Shown piece by piece: positions 54,866-62,833 of a stretch of 64,000 bases of DNA. The notes under the pieces are model-generated. The model saw nothing but the letters and a program-made list of their open reading frames with translations, was not told the DNA's origin and made no database searches. Position numbers and translations under genes: made by a program. Position 1 is the first letter of the stretch. Each line of letters starts with the position of its first letter. The DNA comes from Lachnospiraceae bacterium (GTDB taxonomy: Bacteria > Bacillota > Clostridia > Lachnospirales > Lachnospiraceae), in assembly GCA_016286035.1 (NCBI GenBank), contig JAEERY010000087.1, positions 21,575-85,574 of the forward strand. Reading direction: 5' to 3'.

Positions 54866-56584
54866 ATGAATAAGAAAGAGAAGAATGCTAAAATGGAACA
54901 CTATTATACAAATGAACGCAACCATCAGATACTTATCGCCTTATTAAAAGCTCATAACATTAAATATGTTGTGGCGTCACCGGGAACTACAAATTCCGTA
55001 TTTGTCGGTAGCATTCAGCATGATCCCTATTTTACGATATATTCTTCTGTAGATGAACGTTCGGCTGCTTATATAGCGTGTGGTATTGCACATGAAAATG
55101 GTGAACCTGTTATATTGAGTTGTACAGGAGCCACAGCAGCTCGGAATTATATGTCTGGTGCAACAGAGGCTTTTTATAGTAAATTACCAATACTTATTCT
55201 TACTTCATCTCAGGATAATAATAGGATAGGACACCTATGGGCTCAGGTCACAGATAGAACTGCACCTCCAAAAGATGTATGTAGAATAAGTCTGACTATG
55301 CCTAATGTATGTACAAAAGATGATGAATGGGAATGTGAAGTAAATGCAAATAAGGCAATCCTTGAATTAAAACGTCGCGGAGGAGGGCCAGTTCATCTGA
55401 ATTTGATTACAACATATAGTTATAATCAGGAAACTGCTCTCACATGTCACGAGCTTCCACCAACTAGGGTTATTAAAAGGATATCTAATGGCGATAATTT
55501 CCCTTATTTTCCTAAGGGAAAAACAGCAATATTTGTCGGTGCGCATCAGTTATTCTATAAAGCTCAGATTGAAGCAATTGAACGTTTTTGTGAATTAAAT
55601 AATGGTGTTGTCCTGTGTGATCATACCAGTAACTACTATGGAAAATATAAAATCCCGTTTGCGATAGTAATTAACCAGTCTCCTTTAAACAAGGCGAACA
55701 TTCCGGCGTTTGATATGGATGTCTTAGTCCATATTGGCGAGATTTCCGCTGAAGAAGGTGCGATGAGAATGATTAAAAGTAAAGAAACGTGGAGGGTATC
55801 TCTAGATGGAGAAATCAAAGATACATTCAGGAATTTGACATACGTTTTTGAAATGTCCGAGCAATCATTTTTTGAATCTTATTCAAAGAATGATATTAAA
55901 ATTGATACTTCATATTACAAAGAATGTAAGGCAGAATATGATAGAATAATAGAAAGAAAACCGGATCAACTTGATCGGATGCCATTTTCAAACGTTTGGA
56001 TTGCTAGTCAAATTGCTCCACAAATTCCATCGGATTCCACTGTGGTATTGAGCATTCTTAACACTGTTCGTACATGGAATTATTCTGATTTTATGAATGG
56101 AGTTAAAGTATTCTGTCCTGTAGGCGGTTTTGGAATAGATGGTGCAACTTCAATGATGCTTGGTGCATCTTTGGCTGATCAGAATCATCTTACATATTGT
56201 ATAACAGGAGATCTGGCTTTCTTTTATGATTTGAATGCTCTCGGAAATAGACATATACACAAGAATATAAGAATCCTGTTGGTTAACAATGGATGTGGTT
56301 TTGAATTTAAGAAATCCTATGCTATGGCATATAAACTACTAGGAGAAGAAGTTGATTCTTATGTGGCAGCGGCTGACCATTTTGGTAAAAAATCTCCGGT
56401 ATTGGTCAAGCATTTTGTTGAAGATTTGGGATTTGAATATTTAGTTGCAGGAGATAAAGCATCGTTTGCTGATGTGAAAAATAAGTTTTTGTCGACAGAT
56501 TCTGATAAGCCGATTTTTCTTGAGACATTTGTTAATAACATGGATGAAAACATGGCTTTGGATGTGATTCAAAATAGGAATTAG
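54866..56584 (+). CDS. MenD-like thiamine-diphosphate-dependent enzyme
   Basis: 572 residues (ATG 54866; ATG 54893 is possible and has a slightly better RBS, GAGAAG). Three-domain TPP enzyme: the N-terminal PYR domain has VVASPGTTNSVFVGS and the catalytic-glutamate segment SSVDERSAAYIACGIA, very similar to MenD; a middle domain; and the C-terminal PP domain with ITGDLAFFYDLNALGN and LLVNNGCGFEF (GDx...NN motif). MenD proper makes a menaquinone intermediate, but no men gene is nearby; the context is polysaccharide synthesis. It may be a decarboxylase or carboligase supplying a short keto or acyloin unit for the cytidylyltransferase-oxidoreductase encoded next. Confidence 0.8.
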   Translation: MNKKEKNAKMEHYYTNERNHQILIALLKAHNIKYVVASPGTTNSVFVGSIQHDPYFTIYSSVDERSAAYIACGIAHENGEPVILSCTGATAARNYMSGATEAFYSKLPILILTSSQDNNRIGHLWAQVTDRTAPPKDVCRISLTMPNVCTKDDEWECEVNANKAILELKRRGGGPVHLNLITTYSYNQETALTCHELPPTRVIKRISNGDNFPYFPKGKTAIFVGAHQLFYKAQIEAIERFCELNNGVVLCDHTSNYYGKYKIPFAIVINQSPLNKANIPAFDMDVLVHIGEISAEEGAMRMIKSKETWRVSLDGEIKDTFRNLTYVFEMSEQSFFESYSKNDIKIDTSYYKECKAEYDRIIERKPDQLDRMPFSNVWIASQIAPQIPSDSTVVLSILNTVRTWNYSDFMNGVKVFCPVGGFGIDGATSMMLGASLADQNHLTYCITGDLAFFYDLNALGNRHIHKNIRILLVNNGCGFEFKKSYAMAYKLLGEEVDSYVAAADHFGKKSPVLVKHFVEDLGFEYLVAGDKASFADVKNKFLSTDSDKPIFLETFVNNMDENMALDVIQNRN

Positions 56585-56730
56585 ACGATAATACAGATGT
56601 TTTGTTTTGACGTAATACTCTAATGAATGTGTGATACCTTGATATTATCAACTACAGTAAGGTTTATAATTTATCCATGTTTATAAAACTATACATGGGC
56701 GACATAAGGTAATTCAAAAAGAGGTGATTT

Positions 56731-58071
56731 ATGACGAAAGTAATTACATACGGGACATATGATATGCTTCATTACGGTCACATCAGGTTATTAGAAAGAG
56801 CTAAGGCACTAGGAGATTATCTGATTGTGGGAGTAACTTCTGATGATTATGATAAGACTAGAGGTAAGATAAACAACCGGCAGTCTTTAATGGAAAGAAT
56901 TGCGGCTGTTGAGGCGACTGGCATAGCGGATGAAATCATTGTAGAAGAATATGAGGGACAGAAAATTGATGATATTCGAAGATTTGGTGTAGATATATTC
57001 ACTGTTGGATCTGATTGGGTTGGATATTTTGATTATCTTAACGAATTTTGTAAAGTTATTTATTTACCAAGGACTGAAGGTGTCTCAAGTTCTGAGGTGC
57101 GCGCAGAAAAGAGAAAACTTAGAATAGGTTTAGTTGGCAGTGCGGTTTTCAGAACCAAATTCATTAATGAATCTAAATATGTTAACGGCGTTGAGATTAT
57201 TGGTGTTTATGCTTCTCATCCAGGTGATGAACCTGAAGTAGCAGATTTATTTTACACAGATGTTTATGACGAATTATTAGACAAGGTTGATGCTGTATAT
57301 ATAATTTCAAAACCAGAGTATCATTATCGGCATACTAAGCAAGCGTTAGAAGCTGGTAAGCATGTACTATGCGAATCTCCAATAGCATATTCGAGAGAGG
57401 AGTGTAAAGGATTGTATGATTTGGCTGCCGAGAAGAAGTTGATTCTAATGGATGCCATTAAAACAGCATATTCTACGGCTTATGAGCGTCTTCTTCTTAT
57501 GGCAAAAGGAGGACGAATAGGAAAGATTGTATCGGTTGATGCCGTTTGCACAAGTCTTCGAGATGGTATTTCTATAGAAGGAACTGATTTATCAAAGAAA
57601 TGGAACAGTATGTGTGGATGGGCTCCAGCTGCAATGCTTCCGGTCTTTCAGATATTTGGAACCGATTATAAAGATAAGATTTTTTATACAAAATTCCAGG
57701 ATAAAGAGAAGAATATAGATGCTTTTACTAAGGTTGATTTTGTATATCCATCAGGAGTTGCTACTGTTAAAGTTGCTAAAGGCGCGAAGGCTGAGGGAGA
57801 ACTTATTATTGCAGGTACAAAAGGATATATATACGTTCCTGCACCTTGGTGGAAGACTGATTACTTTGAATTAAGATACGAAAATGTAGAGGATAATAAA
57901 AGATTCTTTTATCAATTAGATGGTGAGGGTATTCGTTACGAAATTGTTGCTTTTGCAAAAGCTGTGGAATCAGGGAAAAACATGAGTTATGTATCAGAGG
58001 AAATATCAGAAACAATAGCAGAGGTTATTGGCGATTTTAATGCACGCAAAAATATGATTGAGTTGTTGTAA
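56731..58071 (+). CDS. TagD-like cytidylyltransferase fused to a Gfo/Idh-type oxidoreductase
   Basis: 446 residues. Residues 1-130 form a nucleotidyltransferase with GTYDMLHYGHIRLLERA (HxGH at about 14-17), VTSDDY, and the KIDDIRRFGVDIFTVGSDW region, as in glycerol-3-phosphate cytidylyltransferase; SSSEVR (ISTS/SST-type motif) closes the site. Residues about 132-446 are a Gfo/Idh/MocA oxidoreductase with a Rossmann start (RIGLVGSAVF), VDAVYIISKPEYHYRHTKQALEAGKHVLCESP and DAIKTAYST. The fusion suggests that a reduced polyol- or hydroxyacid-phosphate is activated with CTP. RBS AGAGGTGA. Confidence 0.85.
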   Translation: MTKVITYGTYDMLHYGHIRLLERAKALGDYLIVGVTSDDYDKTRGKINNRQSLMERIAAVEATGIADEIIVEEYEGQKIDDIRRFGVDIFTVGSDWVGYFDYLNEFCKVIYLPRTEGVSSSEVRAEKRKLRIGLVGSAVFRTKFINESKYVNGVEIIGVYASHPGDEPEVADLFYTDVYDELLDKVDAVYIISKPEYHYRHTKQALEAGKHVLCESPIAYSREECKGLYDLAAEKKLILMDAIKTAYSTAYERLLLMAKGGRIGKIVSVDAVCTSLRDGISIEGTDLSKKWNSMCGWAPAAMLPVFQIFGTDYKDKIFYTKFQDKEKNIDAFTKVDFVYPSGVATVKVAKGAKAEGELIIAGTKGYIYVPAPWWKTDYFELRYENVEDNKRFFYQLDGEGIRYEIVAFAKAVESGKNMSYVSEEISETIAEVIGDFNARKNMIELL

Positions 58072-58194
58072 ATGGAAATTGGGCTGGATTTGTATATGGG
58101 CGTTGTTTGAGGGATTTGTAGATTTAAGTGAGAATGGTGGCATCTTGTTTGTATATAGGAAATTTAAGAAAATTAGTTTGTTAGGTATTTAGTA

Positions 58195-58224
58195 TTGGAA
58201 TTATTTGGCGTGATTTATTATAAT
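58195..58224 (+). promoter_or_regulatory. Promoter of the giant repeat protein gene
   Basis: TTGGAA (58195-58200), 18 bases, TATAAT (58219-58224). A small stem ATCTGATAATCAGAT at about 58235-58250 falls in the leader before AAGGAGG and the ATG at 58295. Confidence 0.6.
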
Positions 58225-58294
58225 TAAACTAATGATCTGATAATCAGATTATAAGGTCATATATATTAAAAAAAATGAGTGAAGGAGGTTTGGA

Positions 58295-61200
58295 ATGAAG
58301 GAACGCGTATTAGCATGGTTGTCTTTGTGTCTTTTTATTGTTTTTTTACCTATAAGCGGTACTAAGGTGTTCGCAGGTAGCGTACCTGTAGCTAATGGAC
58401 CTGTTATAGAAACGCAACCAGAAAATGTCTTTTATGTAGCAAACACAACGCCGGTAGTGAGCGTAACAGCAACAGGAGAAGGACTGACGTATCAGTGGCA
58501 GTATAAGTTCCCGAACCAGCAGAACTGGACTAATTGGAGCAATGCGACAAATGCAACGCTGGGAAAGAACTTTGAATCGGGATATGACGGATTAAAGATC
58601 AGATGTGTCATCAAAGATAAGAACGGAAATACAGTAACAACAAATGAGATTACGGCAACACTGATAAAGATAAACATAACGAAACAGCCGGAAGATCTTA
58701 CATTCGCAGCAGACACAACGCCGGTAGTGAGCGTAACAGCAACGGGAGAAGGACTGACATATCAGTGGCAGTATAAGTTCCCGAACCAGCAGAGCTGGAG
58801 CAACTGGAGCAATGCGACAAATGCAACGCTGGGAAAGAACTTTGAATCGGGATATGACGGATTGAAGATCAGATGTGTCATCAAAGATAAGAACGGAGCA
58901 ACGGCAACTACCAGAGAGATAACAGCAACGCTTGAAACACGTTTTACCGTTACCTTCGACGCTGGTCAGGGTACCTTTGGTGATGAGATTGGTAGCACAC
59001 TTACCAATAGAGAAGAGCCTGGAGCTTACTATGTTGAAGCTCATTGGGCAGATGGAGAAGAAGCAATCCCGTATAGAGATGGTTATGTATTTGTAGGATG
59101 GCTTTCATCAGATGGTACACAGCCAAACTGGATCAGACTGGATTCCAATGTAACATTTACTGCAATGTGGAAATCAGCTTTCACAGTCACTTACCATGCA
59201 ACGACATACAATGGTGGAGACAGTATAGGAGAAGCTGGATTTAATTTAAAAACATGTCAGGAATTCGGATACGATCATGAGGTAAATCTACTTGTAGAGT
59301 CACTTGAAGCCGGAGATGGAAAATATTTCCTGCCGAATTATCCGTTACCGGAGTGGGAAGGACATGAGTTCATAGGCTGGACAGACTATGAGGGTAACTT
59401 TATTAATTACGTTACCGGAAATGCCGGCAGCAATATTGATGTATATGCAGCATATGAAGATGTTATAAAGGTTACATATGATGCAGGTGACGGTCATTGG
59501 TTATTTGATGAGGAAGAAGGAGAATTTAACACTGTTGATGCATATTATGCACCGGGAGTATTTATACCCGGATGGCATGAGCCCGAAAGAGAAGGCTACA
59601 GATTCGGCGGTTGGTTATTGAATGGCAAACCTGTAAGAAAGATCAATCTTACCGCACCTATCACCCTTACTGCATGCTGGGTTCCTCAGACAGAGGTAAT
59701 ATACGATACTAACGGTGGTGAATGGGAGAGAATAGAGCATACAGAGACACATACATGGTACGAACATCTTACAGAGATATCGAAGTACGGCGATACAGGT
59801 AGTGATTACTGGGTATATTTCTGGCAGAATCCTACAAGAGAAGGATATGAATTCCTTGGATGGAGTCTGTATTCAGATTCTGCTAGAGGCGAGAACTTCA
59901 ATATTCGTCTTGTTGATGGACCTATCAGAGTATATGCTATATGGGGCAAGAACTGCACGGTTACTCTTGATGACAATAATGATGCCGGAATGCTGATCCA
60001 TGAGGATGGCAAGTATGTTGATACTTATAACCTCGAGTATAATCTCAGAGAAGGCATCAATCTCGGAGTAAATCTTGAATATAATGAAGATGAATGGAGA
60101 TTCCTCGGCTGGGATGAGAATCCTGATGCCACAGAACCCGAATACAACATGAATGATCATGTATGGGTAACTGATGATACCACTTTCTATGCTATATGGC
60201 AGAAAAGAGCAAAGATCACCTATAACGGTAATGGCGGAGTATGGTATACGGATGAATGGGATGAACAGCTTAATGACTATGTAAGTGTAGATGAACAGTA
60301 CGACTACAGAGATGCCGGAAGCAAATTCATGGCAGGACATGAGAAGAACCCTCGCCGTGAAGGTTATGAGTTCAGAGGCTGGCTTGAAGAAGACGGCACA
60401 TCGACTGACAACCGGGTATATTTAGCAGATCCGGATGTTGAGCTTACATTCTATGCTAAATGGTCAAGGAGGATTGATGTAGTATACGATGCAAACGGCG
60501 GATTGTTTGATGACAGAGGCGAGAAGTTAAAGAGCCATACTCAGTACAAAGTATGGACCAATGAGCTTTACAACCTTGACATGTGGGAGCCTTACAATGA
60601 TTTTGAAGGCGGAAGCACTTTTGTAGGATGGACGCTTGATCCTGAAGCTGACGATCAAACATTGATTTCGTTTGAGCCCGGAGAGGAAATTGTCATTCCT
60701 GATGAGTCTGATTATATCAATGAGGATGAAGGTACTATAACCTTCTACGCTGTCTGGGATCCCGGAAGGCATGTTACATACGACCCTAACGGTGGCGGAT
60801 GGTTCAAATGGAATGATGATATTCAAGATGATGAATGGAGCACATACGCAGAGATTCACAGATACGATCTTGATCCTAATAATGAATATGATATAGGCTG
60901 CGACTGGCCGATACGTGAAGGCTATGAGTTTGTCGGATGGAGTACTGATCCTGAAGCTGATCCGTTTGAAGATGAAGTTTTGGAATACTATAACGATGTA
61001 GTATTGACAAAGGATACGATATATTATGCAATCTGGACAGAGATGGCTGAGCTTACATTTGTAGCAGGAGACAACGGATTCTTTGATGGTGACAGGAACA
61101 AGCATCAGATAAAAGTATACTGGCGTATCGGAGATACGATCGACTTTGACCAGGATTTCGCACCGTTTGATGAATCCCATGATAATATCATTCCTGAAAA

Positions 61201-62686
61201 CGATTACGGAAGAGAATTCAGCCATTGGACATACGGAAATGCTAACAGACAATATACATTCAGAAGAATGCGTGTTACCAGTGGTATGACATTCTATGCA
61301 AACTACTCTTCAATTGTACCGATTGAATTTGATCTTAATGCTGAAGATGCAGTATTAAATGGTGAAAGAGCATCAGCAGAAGGTACCGTTGTAAGATTTG
61401 ATGTCAAAGATGGTGAGAACGTAAGGACATTTAATTATGAGCCTAACAGACCCGGATATGAATTTGTTGGCTGGAAGAATGGAAACGATGATTTTATCAA
61501 CAGATTTACAGCCACAGCAAGATTTGATGATAACGGAAGAGTGATACCTTATCATTTTACAGCTCAGTGGAGAGAATCTGATGAGACATTCGATGTAACA
61601 TTTGATGCAAACGGTGGAAGGTTTGCGAACGGAAATTCTGAACTGACACTGGGTTTAAGCGGTCAGTACGATATAGGCTGGAACGTAGAGAAACCTGTAA
61701 GGCACGGATTTGAGTTTGTAGGCTGGGTACTTGAAGGCGCTGATAAAACTGAGGAAAATACCTTATGGTCCGACTATATGGATTCTGACAGAACATATAC
61801 GGCTGTATGGGAAGATGATCCGGTTACATATGTAAATATCTGGGCTGATGACTGCGGTCCGAATGTACAGGCAGGAACTGAAATCAGAATCAAATATGAA
61901 CATGACGGAGATGTTGATCCTGAAACTGCTTACTTATGGCAAAAGCAGGTCGACGATGGAGACTGGAACGAGGTGGACACATCAAAATCTGATTACTCGG
62001 AAGATGTTTCCGCTGAGGATGCAGGCCATACATTATATTACAGACTTAAGGTTTATGATGTAATATCCGAGGAATGGGTAGTATCTGAGCCGATTTCATT
62101 CGCTGTTACGGATAGTCAGCATGGACATGAGCAGTGGGGTGTCACCGAAGTACAAATCTTCCCTGCTGAAGGTTACGGGACAACAGTGAACGTTGACGGT
62201 TTGATAAGTCTTTATCATTCTGCATCAGGTGTTGGTACGAATTTTGAGTGGTGGAAGAGCACCGATCAGAATCACTGGGATAAAGTAAAATACGGAACCT
62301 CTGCCGATGCAGGAGTTTACTGGTATGAGGAGGTTGCTTCAACTCCAGGAACATATTATTACATGCTCATAATCGATAAGGTAGCGTCCAACGTTCTTGA
62401 AATCACTGTTGAAGATGAAAACCAGCAGGGTGAAGACTGGGATGTGACGATCTATGTTCCTGAGGGGTATAGTACAACCGTTAAGGTAGGTCAGAAAATA
62501 CGTATCGAATGTTCGGAAAACGGAACTGAATATGTTTGGTGGAAGTATTATGAAGATGGTCATGCTACAATTGGAGGTGAAGACGACTACTATGAGGAAA
62601 CAGCTGAAACTCCGGGAACATATCAATACAGGGTTTTTGTTGATGATGTTCCATCCAATGGACTGAAATTCACTGTTGTAGAATAG
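58295..62686 (+). CDS. Giant secreted repeat protein: Ig-like modules and Listeria-Bacteroides (Flg_new/InlB B) repeats
   Basis: 1463 residues. Sec signal peptide (about 1-28, ending TKVFAG). Two 90-residue Ig-like modules (about 32-210; LTYQWQYKFPNQQNW) are followed by 11 Flg_new repeats, each with a FxGW core and a closing Y.A.W strand (FVGWLSSDG ... FYAIW, FVGWSTDPEAD and so on, about 215-1175), and three further beta-rich Ig-like modules to the end (TFVVE-like PSNGLKFTVVE). The protein is strongly acidic. No LPxTG, SLH, choline- or wall-binding end is visible, so surface attachment, if any, is by an unknown route. Strong RBS AAGGAGG. Probable adhesin or matrix protein. Confidence 0.9.
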   Translation: MKERVLAWLSLCLFIVFLPISGTKVFAGSVPVANGPVIETQPENVFYVANTTPVVSVTATGEGLTYQWQYKFPNQQNWTNWSNATNATLGKNFESGYDGLKIRCVIKDKNGNTVTTNEITATLIKINITKQPEDLTFAADTTPVVSVTATGEGLTYQWQYKFPNQQSWSNWSNATNATLGKNFESGYDGLKIRCVIKDKNGATATTREITATLETRFTVTFDAGQGTFGDEIGSTLTNREEPGAYYVEAHWADGEEAIPYRDGYVFVGWLSSDGTQPNWIRLDSNVTFTAMWKSAFTVTYHATTYNGGDSIGEAGFNLKTCQEFGYDHEVNLLVESLEAGDGKYFLPNYPLPEWEGHEFIGWTDYEGNFINYVTGNAGSNIDVYAAYEDVIKVTYDAGDGHWLFDEEEGEFNTVDAYYAPGVFIPGWHEPEREGYRFGGWLLNGKPVRKINLTAPITLTACWVPQTEVIYDTNGGEWERIEHTETHTWYEHLTEISKYGDTGSDYWVYFWQNPTREGYEFLGWSLYSDSARGENFNIRLVDGPIRVYAIWGKNCTVTLDDNNDAGMLIHEDGKYVDTYNLEYNLREGINLGVNLEYNEDEWRFLGWDENPDATEPEYNMNDHVWVTDDTTFYAIWQKRAKITYNGNGGVWYTDEWDEQLNDYVSVDEQYDYRDAGSKFMAGHEKNPRREGYEFRGWLEEDGTSTDNRVYLADPDVELTFYAKWSRRIDVVYDANGGLFDDRGEKLKSHTQYKVWTNELYNLDMWEPYNDFEGGSTFVGWTLDPEADDQTLISFEPGEEIVIPDESDYINEDEGTITFYAVWDPGRHVTYDPNGGGWFKWNDDIQDDEWSTYAEIHRYDLDPNNEYDIGCDWPIREGYEFVGWSTDPEADPFEDEVLEYYNDVVLTKDTIYYAIWTEMAELTFVAGDNGFFDGDRNKHQIKVYWRIGDTIDFDQDFAPFDESHDNIIPENDYGREFSHWTYGNANRQYTFRRMRVTSGMTFYANYSSIVPIEFDLNAEDAVLNGERASAEGTVVRFDVKDGENVRTFNYEPNRPGYEFVGWKNGNDDFINRFTATARFDDNGRVIPYHFTAQWRESDETFDVTFDANGGRFANGNSELTLGLSGQYDIGWNVEKPVRHGFEFVGWVLEGADKTEENTLWSDYMDSDRTYTAVWEDDPVTYVNIWADDCGPNVQAGTEIRIKYEHDGDVDPETAYLWQKQVDDGDWNEVDTSKSDYSEDVSAEDAGHTLYYRLKVYDVISEEWVVSEPISFAVTDSQHGHEQWGVTEVQIFPAEGYGTTVNVDGLISLYHSASGVGTNFEWWKSTDQNHWDKVKYGTSADAGVYWYEEVASTPGTYYYMLIIDKVASNVLEITVEDENQQGEDWDVTIYVPEGYSTTVKVGQKIRIECSENGTEYVWWKYYEDGHATIGGEDDYYEETAETPGTYQYRVFVDDVPSNGLKFTVVE
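58443..58627 (+). repeat. Ig-module DNA repeat, copy 1
   Basis: 185 bases nearly identical to 58713-58897 (offset exactly 270 bases, i.e. 90 codons) and to the window end from 63864 onward. Encodes the core of an Ig-like domain. Confidence 0.9.
58713..58897 (+). repeat. Ig-module DNA repeat, copy 2
   Basis: Second copy, 270 bases after copy 1; only a few base changes (for example GGGAGAAGG for AGGAGAAGG and AGCTGGAGCAAC for AACTGGACTAAT). Confidence 0.9.
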
Positions 62687-62781
62687 TGGATTTAGAAAAG
62701 TATTCTGATAATACTACGAAAATGTTTTATGATTATGGAATTGTAGATAATTTTAGTATTAGTACACAATGGTTTCTTATG

Positions 62782-62812
62782 AACGAGAGCAACATATGTT
62801 GCTCTCGTTTTG
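62782..62812 (+). terminator. Long perfect-palindrome terminator after the giant protein
   Basis: AACGAGAGCAACAT and ATGTTGCTCTCGTT are perfect complements (62782-62809), 12 or more pairs, followed by TTT. Strong on the plus strand; the symmetric stem could also act from the other side but lacks a good opposite T run. Confidence 0.9.
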
Positions 62813-62833
62813 GAAGAATTAAGAGGTTTTACA

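Noticed and set aside
46917..56584. Aminoethylphosphonate pathway (AEP transaminase plus phosphonopyruvate decarboxylase)
   Set aside because: No PEP mutase is present, and the TPP enzyme has MenD-like length and motifs rather than those of phosphonopyruvate decarboxylase. Kept only as a distant alternative.
54866..56584. Assignment as menD of menaquinone synthesis
   Set aside because: The PYR-domain motif is MenD-like, but no other menaquinone gene is nearby and the gene is embedded in a polysaccharide cluster.
58443..58897. Direct repeats as a mobile element or CRISPR
   Set aside because: They are protein-coding Ig modules with 270-base period and no inverted ends or transposase.
58295..62686. 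LPxTG or SLH anchoring of the giant protein
   Set aside because: The C-terminus ends in a beta strand (GLKFTVVE) with no sorting signal, membrane helix or basic tail.
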